64,000 bases of DNA from Gordonia polyisoprenivorans NBRC 16320 = JCM 10675 (GTDB lineage Bacteria; Actinomycetota; Actinomycetes; Mycobacteriales; Mycobacteriaceae). Positions 37,599-47,673 of this stretch are shown here, piece by piece; the first letter of the stretch is position 1, and each line of letters opens with the position of its first letter. Under the pieces are notes generated by a model. It searched no databases and had not been told where the DNA came from. It saw nothing but the letters and a program-made list of their open reading frames with translations. The translations under genes and the position numbers were made by a program. The stretch spans positions 1-64,000 of the forward strand of contig NZ_BAEI01000054.1 of assembly GCF_000241325.1 (NCBI RefSeq), read 5' to 3'.

Positions 37599-38523
37599 CG
37601 ATCTGCCGTCGCTCGGGGCGGGACTGCTCGAGGAGCCGCAGCTCACCGCGGCGCTGAAGATGCTCGAGCTCACCGTGCGGCGCAAACTCGACGGAGTGCT
37701 GCAGGGCGAGCACCTCGGCCTCATCCCGGGGCCCGGTTCCGAGCCGGGGGAGGCGCGCCCCTACCAGCCCGGCGACGACATCCGCCGCATGGAATGGTCG
37801 GTGACCGCACGCACCACGCAGCCGCATGTTCGTCAGATGATCGCCGACCGCGAGCTCGAGACGTGGCTCGTGGTCGACGCGTCGGCGAGCCTCGATTTCG
37901 GCACCGTCAACTGCACCAAAAGGGATCTGGCGGTCGCGGCGGCAGCCGCGATCGTTCACCTGACCTCCGGTGGCGGCAATCGGCACGGGGCGATCGTGGT
38001 GACCGGTGACCAGGTCGTCCGCGTCCCGGCGCGGGCCGGACGAGTGCACGCCCAACATGTGCTGAAGACGATCGCCACCACCACGCGCGGCGCTCCCGGT
38101 GTCCGTGGCGACCTCGACGCCGGTATCGAGGCGCTCCGTCGTCCGCAACGACGCCGCGGTCTGGCCGTGGTGATCAGTGATTTCCTCGGACCGATCACCT
38201 GGGAGCGGTCGCTGCGGGCGATTGCCGCCCACCACGAACTCCTCGCCGTGGAGGTGCTCGATCCGCGTGATGTGGAACTGCCGCCGATCGGTGAGGTCCG
38301 CCTGGCCGACGCCGAGTCCGGCGAGGTGCGTGAGGTGACCATCACCGACCGCCTCCGCCATGATTTCTCGGTGGCGGCCCAGGCCCACCAGGACAAGGTG
38401 CGGCGCACCATCCGCAGTTGCGGCGGTCCGGTGTTGTCGCTGCGCACCGACCGGGACTGGCTCACCGACGTCGTCAAGTTCGTCGGCCGGCGCCGCCGCG
38501 GCCTCGCGGCCGGGGTCGGGTGA
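37585..38523 (+). CDS. DUF58 protein (Rv1480-like)
   Basis: A 312-residue protein of the DUF58 family. It carries the diagnostic RPYQPGDDIRRMEWSVTART block followed by a degenerate VWA-like domain (LVVDASASLDFG, a D-x-S-x-S-like element). DUF58 proteins are encoded between MoxR ATPases and VWA membrane proteins and are thought to be MoxR substrates or adaptors. The ATG at 37585 lies inside the 3' end of moxR, so the genes are translationally coupled. No signal peptide or membrane helix is evident, in keeping with a cytoplasmic protein. The start gives a length close to Rv1480. Confidence 0.9.
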   Translation: MAANSDLPSLGAGLLEEPQLTAALKMLELTVRRKLDGVLQGEHLGLIPGPGSEPGEARPYQPGDDIRRMEWSVTARTTQPHVRQMIADRELETWLVVDASASLDFGTVNCTKRDLAVAAAAAIVHLTSGGGNRHGAIVVTGDQVVRVPARAGRVHAQHVLKTIATTTRGAPGVRGDLDAGIEALRRPQRRRGLAVVISDFLGPITWERSLRAIAAHHELLAVEVLDPRDVELPPIGEVRLADAESGEVREVTITDRLRHDFSVAAQAHQDKVRRTIRSCGGPVLSLRTDRDWLTDVVKFVGRRRRGLAAGVG

Positions 38524-38530
38524 TCACGGA

Positions 38531-39508
38531 GTGTTCTCCAACCCCTGGTGGCTGTTGCTCGCCCTGCTCGTGGCCGGCGTCGTCGCCTGCTATGTCTACA
38601 TCCTCCGGGCTCGTCGCAGGCGAACCCTGCAGTTCGCCAACACCGAGGTCCTCGACCGGGTCACCACGCCCGATGGTCGCTGGACACGATGGGCCCGCCA
38701 CGCCCCGATCGCCCTGCTGATCGTCGCGTTGCTCCTGCTCGTCGTCGCCGCGGCCGGACCGCAGGCCGATCGCAAGGTGCCGCGCAACAAGGCCACCGTC
38801 ATCCTGGTCATGGACGTCTCGCGATCCATGGAGTCGACCGACGTCGCGCCGACGCGGCTCAAGGCGGCGCAGGCCGCGGCGAAGAAATTCGCCGACGACC
38901 TCACCGACGGCATCAACCTGGGCCTGATCTCGTTCGCCGGGACGGCGTCGAATCTCGTCACGCCCACACCGGATCACGGTGCGACCAAGTCCGCCGTCGA
39001 CAAACTGCAACTGGCCGACAAGACGGCCACCGGTGAGGGCATCTTCGCGGCCATCCAGCAGATCCAGACGCTCAACGCCGTCCTCGGCGGTGACTCCGGC
39101 GCGCCACCGGCACGCATCGTGTTGCTCTCCGACGGCAAGGAGACGGTGCCCGACGACCCCGACGACCCGCGCGGCGCCTTCACCGCGGCCCGTAAGGCCA
39201 AGGAGGAGAACATCCCGGTGTCCACGATCTCCTTCGGTACCGCGACCGGCACCGTGGATCTCGACGGCGATCAGGTACCGGTGCCCGTCGACGACGACAC
39301 CCTGCGTCAGATCGCCAACCTCTCCGGCGGCCGGTTCTTCACCGCGTCGAGTCTCGACGAGCTCAACAAGGTCTACGAATCGCTGCAGCAGGACATCGGC
39401 TACGAGATCCGCAAGGGCGACAACTCGCGACCCTGGATCATCTCCGGCACGATCCTCGCGATCGCCGCGGTCATCGGCTCGCTGGTCATCAACCAGCGCC
39501 TGCCGTAG
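38531..39508 (+). CDS. VWA-domain membrane protein (Rv1481-like)
   Basis: A 325-residue protein with two N-terminal transmembrane helices (WWLLLALLVAGVVACYVYI and IALLIVALLLLVVAAAG). A von Willebrand factor A domain follows, with an intact MIDAS motif VMDVSRSMES and later FAGTAS and LLSDGKETV. A final helix lies near the C-terminus (IISGTILAIAAVIGSLVI). This BatA-like layout is the usual third member of MoxR-DUF58-VWA operons and is thought to receive metal-dependent partners at the envelope. GTG at 38531 follows the DUF58 stop by 7 nt. The ribosome binding site is weak. Confidence 0.9.
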   Translation: MFSNPWWLLLALLVAGVVACYVYILRARRRRTLQFANTEVLDRVTTPDGRWTRWARHAPIALLIVALLLLVVAAAGPQADRKVPRNKATVILVMDVSRSMESTDVAPTRLKAAQAAAKKFADDLTDGINLGLISFAGTASNLVTPTPDHGATKSAVDKLQLADKTATGEGIFAAIQQIQTLNAVLGGDSGAPPARIVLLSDGKETVPDDPDDPRGAFTAARKAKEENIPVSTISFGTATGTVDLDGDQVPVPVDDDTLRQIANLSGGRFFTASSLDELNKVYESLQQDIGYEIRKGDNSRPWIISGTILAIAAVIGSLVINQRLP

Positions 39509-39586
39509 TCGGTGCACCGGAGGCGTCGGTGTGTGCGGGTGCGCGCCCAGGGCCGACCTGGCAGCAAGTGACACCGATCCAACCGA

Positions 39587-40342
<756 letters not shown>

Positions 40343-40415
40343 ACTCTCCGGATCCGTTCTCCCACCATCGATTTTCTCTATCCCCCCGACCCCGCACAGC
40401 AGAGGAGTTCTCGCC

Positions 40416-41249
40416 GTGAGCGGAATCCTGGACGGCAAGACCGTCCTCGTCACCGGCATCATCACCGATGCCTCCATCGCCTTCCACACCGCCAAGGTCG
40501 CCCAGGAGCAGGGCGCGAAGGTCATCATCACCGGGATCCCGGAGCGATTGCGGCTGATCGACCGCATCGCCAAGCGGCTACCGCAGGAGGTCCCGCCGGC
40601 GATCCCGCTCGACGTCACCGACGAGGAGTCGCTCGCCGCACTCGCCGACAAGGTCGGTGAACTCGCGCCCGAGGGCGTCGACGGAGTGGTGCACTCGATC
40701 GCGTTCGCGCCCAAAACCCTGATGGGCCCCGACGCCGTGCCGTTCCTCGACGGCCCGGGCCCCGACGTGTCCAAGGCCTTCGAGATCTCGGCGTGGAGCT
40801 ACGCGTCGCTCGCGCGCGCGGTGCTGCCGGTGATGAACGAACGCGGCTCGATCGTCGGCATGGACTTCGATCCGCGGACCGCGATGCCCGACTACAACTG
40901 GATGGGGGTGGCCAAGGCCGCCCTGGAGTCGGTGAACCGTTATGTGGCGCGTGAGGTTGGCTACGCCAAGCGGATCCGGTCCAATCTGGTCGCGGCCGGT
41001 CCCATTAAAACGCTTGCTGCCAAGGCGATTTCGGGCACCGCGACGGATGACGCGAAGAAGCTGAACATGCTCAACGAGTACTGGAACGGTGCGTCGCCGA
41101 TCGGCTGGGACGTCAACGATCCGGGCGTGGTGGGCACCAGTGTGTGCACACTGCTCTCCGACTATCTGCCGGGCACCACCGGGTCGATCGTCTACGTCGA
41201 CGGCGGGGCGAGCCACAACACCTGGTTCCCTGAGGACTTCATCAAGTGA
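40416..41249 (+). CDS. inhA: Enoyl-ACP reductase InhA
   Basis: A 277-residue enoyl-ACP reductase, NADH-dependent, that completes each FAS-II elongation round. Diagnostic blocks are [39 protein letters not shown], the catalytic Tyr and Lys region [16 protein letters not shown], and [17 protein letters not shown]. The length is within ten residues of M. tuberculosis InhA (269). The GTG at 40416 has an AGAGGAG ribosome binding site nine nt upstream. The residues around the isoniazid-NAD pocket look conserved at the level visible here (for example the Ser in [10 protein letters not shown]). Confidence 0.96.
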   Translation: MSGILDGKTVLVTGIITDASIAFHTAKVAQEQGAKVIITGIPERLRLIDRIAKRLPQEVPPAIPLDVTDEESLAALADKVGELAPEGVDGVVHSIAFAPKTLMGPDAVPFLDGPGPDVSKAFEISAWSYASLARAVLPVMNERGSIVGMDFDPRTAMPDYNWMGVAKAALESVNRYVAREVGYAKRIRSNLVAAGPIKTLAAKAISGTATDDAKKLNMLNEYWNGASPIGWDVNDPGVVGTSVCTLLSDYLPGTTGSIVYVDGGASHNTWFPEDFIK

Positions 41250-41253
41250 GCGT

Positions 41254-42396
41254 GTGTCGGTGACCGTCGCGCCCGAACGCGGGGACGTCGATCGCACCGG
41301 CGAGCGCCGGCCGTTCGACTCCGTGCTGTTCCTGTCCTTCGGGGGGCCCGACGGGCCCGACGACGTGATCCCCTTCCTGGAGAACGTCACCCGAGGGCGT
41401 GGTGTGCCCCGGGAGCGCCTCGAGGCGGTGGCGCAGCACTACCTGCACTTCGGTGGTGTGTCACCGATCAACCGGCTCAATCTCGACCTGATCGCGGCCC
41501 TGCGTGCCGAGTTGGACCGTCGCGGGCACGAGGGGCTGCCGGTCTTCTTCGGTAACCGCAACTGGCATCCGATGATCGCCGACACCGTCACCGAGATGTA
41601 CGACGCGGGTCATCGGCGGATTCTGGTGTTCCCGACGTCGGCCTGGGGTGGCTATTCCGGTTGTCGGCAGTACCACGAGGACATCGAGCACGCGGTGACC
41701 GAGCTGTCGCGCCGCCGACCCGCGGCCGCATCGTCGGATCCCGTTCTGCTGCGCAAACTCCCACAGTATTGGGATCGTCCGGCGATGGTGGCGGCCGGCC
41801 GTGACGCGATCACGCGTGCGGCGGCCCTCCTTCCGCCCGCGTCACGCCCGCCGCGTCTGGTGTGCACGGCGCATTCGGTGCCGAGCGCCGCCGACGCGAA
41901 CTCCGGGCCCGCCGCCGACGGCGGCCACCTGTATTCGCATCAGGTGGCTCGTGCGGCCGAGATGGTTGCGCGGGCAGCCGGTTTCGACGTCCACGACCAG
42001 GTGTGGCAGTCGCGGTCGGGACCGCCGCAGGTGCCCTGGTTGAGCCCGGACATTTGCGATCATCTCGAAACACTGGCCGAGCAGGGCACCACGCAGGTCA
42101 TCGTCTACCCGGTGGGTTTCATCTCCGATCATCTCGAGGTGATCTGGGATCTCGACAACGAGGCGGCCGATACCGCGCGGCGTCTGGGAATGGATTACGT
42201 CCGCGCCGACACCGTGGGTACCGACGCGCGTTTCGTGTCCCTGATCGCCGATCTCGTCGACGACCACCTTGCCGATGACCGCTATGCCGGTGCTGCAACC
42301 ACTCCGGCGGGCGAGCCGCCGATGGGGTGCGGGGACAACGGGGCGATCTGCCGGGACCGCTGCTGTGTCCCGGTGGCCCGCCCGACCCGCCGCTGA
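41254..42396 (+). CDS. hemH: Ferrochelatase (coproporphyrin ferrochelatase type)
   Basis: A 380-residue ferrochelatase that inserts Fe2+ into the porphyrin in the last part of haem synthesis; actinobacterial enzymes use coproporphyrin III (CpfC). Motifs: FLSFGGPDGPDDV, FFGNRNWHPMIADT, PTSAWGGYSGCRQYHED, CTAHSVPSA and VYPVGFISDHLEVIWDLD. It carries the internal Cys in SGCRQY and a C-terminal cluster, CGDNGAICRDRCC, consistent with the [2Fe-2S] centre of the mycobacterial enzyme. GTG at 41254 or 41260 can serve as start, just after inhA; the inhA-hemH order is as in mycobacteria. Fe-S dependence suits a locus rich in iron-linked genes. Confidence 0.93.
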   Translation: MSVTVAPERGDVDRTGERRPFDSVLFLSFGGPDGPDDVIPFLENVTRGRGVPRERLEAVAQHYLHFGGVSPINRLNLDLIAALRAELDRRGHEGLPVFFGNRNWHPMIADTVTEMYDAGHRRILVFPTSAWGGYSGCRQYHEDIEHAVTELSRRRPAAASSDPVLLRKLPQYWDRPAMVAAGRDAITRAAALLPPASRPPRLVCTAHSVPSAADANSGPAADGGHLYSHQVARAAEMVARAAGFDVHDQVWQSRSGPPQVPWLSPDICDHLETLAEQGTTQVIVYPVGFISDHLEVIWDLDNEAADTARRLGMDYVRADTVGTDARFVSLIADLVDDHLADDRYAGAATTPAGEPPMGCGDNGAICRDRCCVPVARPTRR

Positions 42397-42448
42397 CGGC
42401 GGGGGGCGATCACCCTCACCGGGGATGTGGATCGTCGGCGACCGCCGA

Positions 42449-43240
42449 TCACCACGTGGTGCCGAGGAATTCGGCGATGATCCGGTTCACCGCGGCGGCG
42501 CGCGCGGCATGGGCGAGACCGACCAGCCGCCGCAGCTCCCCATCGCCGGATGACCACTGTGCGGCGGTTGCCCCGAATCCGGCTCCGGCCTCGCCGGCGA
42601 GGATCGCGATCGACTCGACCTGTGCCGCGGTCTCGATCATGCGTGTCGCACGCATGTCGTCGTGTGGTGGCACCTCGACGAGGTGGCGGTGGGTCTGTGC
42701 GCGCAGCGTTCCGCGCAGATCGACGGGCATCGTCGCCGTCCGGCCACCGATCTTCGTGATCAGCTCGGCTGTCGTCGAGATTGCCTGTCGCAGTTCGTAT
42801 TCGATGTCGCCGGCGAGCCCGGTTGCCCCGCTTGGCACCTCCGATCGGTAGCGCATCGCCCGCCAGCGGCAGGAGCCGTCGTGTTCGGTCGGGATCAGTG
42901 CCAGCGGCGTCGCGGCGCCGTCGTCGATCAACAGGACCTCGCCGGCGGCGAAGGCGGCGGTGGTGGCCTCGTCGGGCGGGAGGCCCTGCGGGTCACCGGC
43001 GCTGGGGAGCCGGACCGAGAGGCGTCCGGCGTCGCGGAGCAGGGTGAGCATTCCCAGAACACCGGCCGGGGTCGGGTCGGGCGTGCCCGTCCGGTCGTCG
43101 AGGACGTGCAGATCGGCGGTTCCGGCGAGGGTGTCGACGACGTCGTCGGGGGAGCAGCGTCCGGCGATCCACGCCGCAGACCACGCGCCCAGGGCGCTGG
43201 CCGGCCAGGCGTGTTGCAGGACATGGTCGATACTGGTCAT
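42449..43240 (-). CDS. Conserved protein of unknown function (Rv1486c-like)
   Basis: A 263-residue, mostly alpha-helical and alanine-rich soluble protein, beginning MTSIDHVLQHAWPASALGAWSAAW. No catalytic motif is recognisable. It occupies the position and orientation of M. tuberculosis Rv1486c, between ferrochelatase and the NfeD-like gene. The ATG near 43240 was chosen over an upstream GTG at 43270 because it is next to the conserved helical start. It is transcribed alone, divergent from the DUF3097 gene. Confidence 0.75.
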   Translation of the reverse strand: MTSIDHVLQHAWPASALGAWSAAWIAGRCSPDDVVDTLAGTADLHVLDDRTGTPDPTPAGVLGMLTLLRDAGRLSVRLPSAGDPQGLPPDEATTAAFAAGEVLLIDDGAATPLALIPTEHDGSCRWRAMRYRSEVPSGATGLAGDIEYELRQAISTTAELITKIGGRTATMPVDLRGTLRAQTHRHLVEVPPHDDMRATRMIETAAQVESIAILAGEAGAGFGATAAQWSSGDGELRRLVGLAHAARAAAVNRIIAEFLGTTW

Positions 43241-43319
43241 AGGTCGTCCACGATACCTTCCGGTTCGCACATCGGCGCCCGGCGTGGCTTTCGCCGGTCT
43301 GGGGCGGGAGTTGGTTAGC

Positions 43320-44159
43320 GTGACGGGTGTGACCGACGATCGTTACGGACGAGATGTACTGGCGGCGCCGCGCCGCGCCGCGCCCCGCACCCCAGAGGTG
43401 GCGGCAGAGCGAGACCTGGTCGTCGAGGACGCGGCCAGCGGATTCTGCGGCGCCGTCGTCGGACTCGAGAAGAGCTATGCCGGCGACCTGGTACGGCTCG
43501 AGGACCGCCACGGGCGTACGCGGGTCTTCGTCATGCATCCCGCGGCGTTCCTCATCGACGGTTCGCCGGTGACCCTGGTCCGACCGCGCACCCGGGGTCC
43601 GGTCGCGGCACAGCGCACCGCGTCGGGATCACGGGTGGCGCCCGCGGCGCGCGCCCGCACGGCCCGTGCGAGCCGGATCTTCGTCGAGGGCGTGCACGAC
43701 GCCACTCTTCTCGAACGCGTCTGGGGATCGGATCTGCGCGCCGAGGGGGTGGTGGTCGTGGGGCTCGACGGCCTCGACAACCTCGACGCCGTACTCGCCG
43801 ATTTCGGGCCTGCCGCCCATCGCCGAGCGGGTGTGTTGGTCGACCACCTCGTTGCCGGTTCCAAGGAGGAGCGCCTGACCGCGGATGTGGGGGAGCACGT
43901 CCTCGTTCGTGGGCATCGGTTCATCGATGTCTGGGAAGCGGTCAAACCGGCCTCCGTCGGCATCCGGGCCTGGCCGACGGTGCCGCGCGGGGAGGAGTGG
44001 AAGGCCGGGGTGTGTACCCGATTGGGCTGGGGCACACCACAAGACGGCTGGCGTCGGGTGCTGTCGAAGGTCACCGACTTCCGTGACCTCGAGGTGGATC
44101 TGTTGCGCTCGGTCGAGGAACTCATCGATTTCGTGACCGCCGCGGACGGCGACGGCTGA
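43320..44159 (+). CDS. DUF3097 protein, possibly TOPRIM-like
   Basis: A 279-residue protein of the actinobacterial DUF3097 family. The N-terminal part contains a beta-rich segment (GAVVGLEKSYAGDLVRLEDRHGRTRVF). The C-terminal half begins IFVEGVHDATLLERVWG, continues VVVVGLDGLDNL and has VLVDHLVAGSKEERL. The E-G-x-x-D and later D-x-x-x-x-x-x-K/E arrangement recalls TOPRIM domains of nucleases and primases, but this is my inference. GTG at 43320 is preceded by GGGAG; a second GTG lies 9 nt downstream. I do not recall this gene at the same place in M. tuberculosis. Confidence 0.75.
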   Translation: MTGVTDDRYGRDVLAAPRRAAPRTPEVAAERDLVVEDAASGFCGAVVGLEKSYAGDLVRLEDRHGRTRVFVMHPAAFLIDGSPVTLVRPRTRGPVAAQRTASGSRVAPAARARTARASRIFVEGVHDATLLERVWGSDLRAEGVVVVGLDGLDNLDAVLADFGPAAHRRAGVLVDHLVAGSKEERLTADVGEHVLVRGHRFIDVWEAVKPASVGIRAWPTVPRGEEWKAGVCTRLGWGTPQDGWRRVLSKVTDFRDLEVDLLRSVEELIDFVTAADGDG

Positions 44160-44235
44160 GTCGGCGATCGCTCCGGGGACTCGGGCGCGGTCCGGATCGC
44201 CGCTGCCCCGGTGGCGATTCTGGCAGACTGGACCC

Positions 44236-44664
44236 ATGAGCACCCTGATCTGGCTGGTGGCCGTGATCGTGCTGCTGATCGGCGAGATGGTCAGCGGAGA
44301 TCTGGTGCTGCTCATGCTCGGTGGTGGCGCGCTCGCCGCCACGGGTGTGGATTTCTTTGTCTCACCACCCATCTGGGTGGACGTGGTGGTGTTCGCGGTG
44401 GTTGCGGTCGCGTTGCTGGCATTCGTGCGGCCGGTGGCCAAACGGCATCTGATGTCCCGACCGGCATTGCTGACCAACGTCGAGGCGCTCGAGGGCAAGC
44501 ACGCCACGGTCCTCGCGTCCGTCGACGAACACCGCGGCCGGGTGAAGATCGACGGCGAGGAGTGGTCCGCCCGCGCGATGACCCCCGGCGATCATTTCGA
44601 ACCGGGCGAACAGGTGACCGTGATGCAGATCGACGGCGCGACCGCCGTCGTATGGAAGGGGTGA
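44236..44664 (+). CDS. NfeD-like membrane protein (Rv1487-like)
   Basis: A 142-residue NfeD-family protein. Three hydrophobic segments fill residues 3-70, and a soluble OB-fold domain (about 80-140) includes the motif GRVKIDGEEWSARA. NfeD proteins pair with SPFH/stomatin proteins and are thought to help membrane quality control or raft organisation. The SPFH partner gene starts at the stop of this one (GTGA overlap). The ATG at 44236 lies only a few bases downstream of CAGACT, so the transcript may be leaderless. Confidence 0.9.
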   Translation: MSTLIWLVAVIVLLIGEMVSGDLVLLMLGGGALAATGVDFFVSPPIWVDVVVFAVVAVALLAFVRPVAKRHLMSRPALLTNVEALEGKHATVLASVDEHRGRVKIDGEEWSARAMTPGDHFEPGEQVTVMQIDGATAVVWKG

Positions 44665-45905
44665 GGGTCGTGGAGTACATCGGCTTGGTGGTGGCCGTCC
44701 TGGTGATCGTGTTGGTGGTGGTCACCCTCGCGAAATCGGTGGCCCTCATCCCGCAGGCGGAGGCGGCGGTGATCGAACGCCTGGGGCGCTACACCCGTAC
44801 CGTGTCGGGGCAGTTGACCCTGCTGGTGCCGTTCATCGACCGGATCCGGGCGCGCGTCGACATCCGCGAACGCGTGGTGTCCTTCCCCCCGCAGCCGGTC
44901 ATCACCGAGGACAACCTCACCCTGTCGATCGACACCGTCGTCTACTTCCAGGTCACCAATCCGCGGTCGGCGGTCTACGAGATCGACGACTACATCGCCG
45001 GCGTCGAGCAGCTGACCATCACCACACTGCGCAACGTGGTCGGTGGCATGACCCTCGAGGAGACGCTGACGTCGAGGGACTCGATCAACGGCCAGTTGCG
45101 CGGCGTACTCGACGAGGCGACCGGGCGATGGGGACTGCGCGTGGCGCGCGTCGAGCTCAAGTCGATCATGCCGCCGCCGTCGATCCAGGAATCGATGGAA
45201 AAGCAGATGAAGGCCGACCGTGAGAAGCGCGCGACCATCCTGGCCGCGGAGGGACAGCGCGAGTCGGCGATCAAGACCGCCGAGGGTGCCAAGCAGAGCC
45301 AGATCCTGTCCGCCGAGGGTGCCAAGCAGGCCGCGATCCTCTCCGCCGAGGCCGAGCGGCAGTCCCGCATCCTGCGTGCCCAGGGCGATCGCGCGGCGAC
45401 CTACCTCAAGGCGCAGGGTGAGGCCAAGGCGATCCAGAAGACCTTCGCCGCGGTCAAGGCGAGCAAGCCGACACCGGAGATCCTCGCCTATCAGTACCTG
45501 CAACAGATCCCCGAGATGGCCAAGGGCGAAGCCAGCAAGGTGTGGGTGTTGCCGACCGACTTCGGTTCGGCCCTCCAGGGATTCGCGAAGTCGTTCGGCG
45601 TCAAGGGCGACGACGGGGTGTTCCGCTACGAGCCCGCCGACGACATCCCGGCCGACGTCGACGAATCCGACACCGAGGGCTGGTTCGACATGACCACCGA
45701 CCCGCGGGTGGCGCGTGCGGTTGCCGAGGCCGAGGCGGTTGCCCGTCAGCCCGTCGAACCCGATGCTCCGCTGCGTGCGGCCACTCGTCGCTCCATCCCC
45801 GCCGACACCACCTCGTCGGGAGCGCTCGACGCGGCACCGGGATTCGCGGCGGCACCCGCGGTCGAATCGGCCGCCCCGACCGACACCGCCGAGCCGAGCT
45901 CGTAG
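44661..45905 (+). CDS. SPFH/stomatin-like protein (Rv1488-like)
   Basis: A 414-residue protein with an N-terminal membrane anchor (IGLVVAVLVIVLVVVTLAK). An SPFH domain follows (EAAVIERLGRYTRTVSGQL to about residue 190), then a long Ala/Glu/Lys/Gln coiled coil with repeated AEGAKQ motifs (AEGQRESAIKTAEGAKQSQI). The Ala/Pro-rich C-terminal tail is about 90 residues longer than usual. SPFH proteins oligomerise on the inner membrane and regulate proteases or lipid domains; the NfeD neighbour is its usual partner. Possible starts are ATG 44652, GTG 44661 and GTG 44670; the GTGA overlap favours 44661. Confidence 0.9.
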   Translation: MRVVEYIGLVVAVLVIVLVVVTLAKSVALIPQAEAAVIERLGRYTRTVSGQLTLLVPFIDRIRARVDIRERVVSFPPQPVITEDNLTLSIDTVVYFQVTNPRSAVYEIDDYIAGVEQLTITTLRNVVGGMTLEETLTSRDSINGQLRGVLDEATGRWGLRVARVELKSIMPPPSIQESMEKQMKADREKRATILAAEGQRESAIKTAEGAKQSQILSAEGAKQAAILSAEAERQSRILRAQGDRAATYLKAQGEAKAIQKTFAAVKASKPTPEILAYQYLQQIPEMAKGEASKVWVLPTDFGSALQGFAKSFGVKGDDGVFRYEPADDIPADVDESDTEGWFDMTTDPRVARAVAEAEAVARQPVEPDAPLRAATRRSIPADTTSSGALDAAPGFAAAPAVESAAPTDTAEPSS

Positions 45906-45939
45906 GCCCGCGTCGTCCGGCTCCACGCCTGGCGGGGTC

Positions 45940-47580
45940 TCACGCCGGTGGCGAGGACGAGGGTGCGGACATCGCGTTCACCGACGCCGACGGGGCACTC
46001 GGTGCGGTGCCCGAGGGCGTGTGTGTCGTGGTCGCCGGCACCGGACCGGCGTCGGGTACCCCGATCTCGGCGGCCATGGTGGGCAGCGCGTCGGTGAAGG
46101 CCTGCTCGGCGAATTGCCATGTGTGCCCGCCCGATTGCAGATGGATCGAACAGGTGATGCCCACTTTTTCACCGTCGGCGCACAGCGTTCGTGCCGCGGT
46201 CAGCTCAGACCCCGGGGTGATGTGCCCACCGCCGTCGCGGCCACCGAGTCCGGTGCCACCCTGGCCCGGGCCACCCCACTTGCCCTGATTCCCGTGTCCC
46301 TGGCCCCCTTGTCCCTGGCCCCCTTGTCCCTGGCCCCCTTGTCCCTGGCCCCCTTGTCCTTGACCCCACTGCCCCTGGCCCCGGCCGCCCTGTCCCGGGT
46401 GGTGTCCGCCGTGCTGTCCCGGACCGCCGGGACCCCAGCCGCCGCCGGAGGATTCGTCGAACCACCCCGAGACCCCGGTGTAGCGACCGTGCCGCGCCAT
46501 GACCGTCGCCGGGTCGAAGTCGGCGTAGGCCGTGGTGCTGCCCCCGAAGAGCCGGCTGACCGTCTGGCTCGTGGTGCCGGAGTTGGGGGCGGCGTCGCCG
46601 GCGATGTCCTCGAACGAGGTGAATTCATCGGGGTGCATGGTCACCAGGTCCACCGCGCAGGTGCCGCCCATCGACCAGCCGACCACGCCCCAGTTGGCGG
46701 CGGCAGGCGATGCGTGGAACTGCGAGATCACCGCCGGACGGACCTCGTCGGTCAGATGTGTGGCGACGTTGCCGCGGGGCCCGTTGACGCATTCGGTGTC
46801 GTTGTTGAAGCTTCCGCCCACATCCGGGAACACCAGGATCGGAGCCTGTCCGTGATGTGTCCGCGCGTAGGCGTCGATGATCTGGACGGCATGTCCGGTG
46901 CGCATCCAGTCGGCGGGGGTGTTGAATTCGCCGCTGATCATCATCACGACCGGAAGGGTCGGCGGGGTGGGGCCGGCGAACCACGCGGGTGGCAGATAGA
47001 CGTATTCGGTGCGATGGGCGAAATCGCTGTGCGCCGAACCGGTGTCGATGGAGACCACCTTGCCGGTGGTCTGCACGGTGTTGCGATCGGCGGCCAGCGT
47101 CGAGTTGTCGATCTGGTCGGGCAGCGGTCCGGCAGTCAGTTGCGCCCACGCCTCCTGAACGGTCGGGAAGTAGCCGACCCACTGGTTCACACTGAGCGCC
47201 GCCGCCGCGAGCACGGCGATCACCGACAACACCGATGCCACCCGGCGCCACCACTGGGTGCGACGTGCACCGACGACGACCAGCGCCACCGCGGCGCCCA
47301 GCGCGCCGATCCACCACCACAAGAGCTGCGGCGCGGGGTCGGAGGACATACCCTCTGAGGACCAGTATTCGTATGCGGCCCACACCGTCAGTGCGCCGAC
47401 TCCGACGCTCACCGGAATCCAGAGCAGCCACCATCGTCGCGACCGGCGTGCGATGACCAGGACCAAGAGGACGATGGCGACGATCTCGATGGTCAGCGGC
47501 AGCCAGCCGTCGAGCAACGAAACGCCGTGTCCGTACGTGTGCGAACCCACTCGCGCCAGTGTGCGTCCCGGAACTGGCAC
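45940..47580 (-). CDS. Membrane-anchored esterase (esterase D/mycolyltransferase-like) with Gly-Gln repeat insert
   Basis: A 546-residue protein. Four transmembrane helices occupy about residues 25-145. An alpha/beta-hydrolase domain of the esterase D/antigen 85 type follows: VYLPPAWFAG, PVVMMISGEFN, ILVFPDVGGSFNNDTECVNG, nucleophile WSMGGTCAVDL. Between the nucleophile half and the final strand-His region (HLQSGGHTWQF) lies a Gly/Gln-rich insert of about 60 residues built from GQGGQ units. A Ser/Pro/Thr-rich tail ends the protein. The catalytic domain should face outside the membrane. It may act on mycolyl or other acyl esters; substrate unknown. GTG at 47580 was taken as start; a GTG ten codons downstream is possible. 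Confidence 0.82.
   Translation of the reverse strand: MPVPGRTLARVGSHTYGHGVSLLDGWLPLTIEIVAIVLLVLVIARRSRRWWLLWIPVSVGVGALTVWAAYEYWSSEGMSSDPAPQLLWWWIGALGAAVALVVVGARRTQWWRRVASVLSVIAVLAAAALSVNQWVGYFPTVQEAWAQLTAGPLPDQIDNSTLAADRNTVQTTGKVVSIDTGSAHSDFAHRTEYVYLPPAWFAGPTPPTLPVVMMISGEFNTPADWMRTGHAVQIIDAYARTHHGQAPILVFPDVGGSFNNDTECVNGPRGNVATHLTDEVRPAVISQFHASPAAANWGVVGWSMGGTCAVDLVTMHPDEFTSFEDIAGDAAPNSGTTSQTVSRLFGGSTTAYADFDPATVMARHGRYTGVSGWFDESSGGGWGPGGPGQHGGHHPGQGGRGQGQWGQGQGGQGQGGQGQGGQGQGGQGHGNQGKWGGPGQGGTGLGGRDGGGHITPGSELTAARTLCADGEKVGITCSIHLQSGGHTWQFAEQAFTDALPTMAAEIGVPDAGPVPATTTHTPSGTAPSAPSASVNAMSAPSSSPPA
46291..46365 (-). repeat. Five 15-bp tandem repeats encoding GQGGQ units
   Basis: Five adjacent 15-bp units (46291-46365) are present. 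The three central ones (46306-46350), CCCTTGTCCCTGGCC on the plus strand, are identical and the outer two have one to three changes. The unit keeps the frame and encodes GQGGQ. It forms the core of the flexible insert in the esterase and is prone to slippage. Confidence 0.92.
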
Positions 47581-47673
47581 CTCGCCGTCAATCAGCTGAG
47601 AGTCCGCTCAACGCTTGATATTTCGGGCTCGAGAAACCGACCAGCCCGACTTATCGGACCGTGCCGGCCGCGG

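Noticed and set aside
46291-46365. Possible CRISPR-like array
   Set aside because: The 15-bp units are directly adjacent without unique spacers and lie in frame in a coding sequence.
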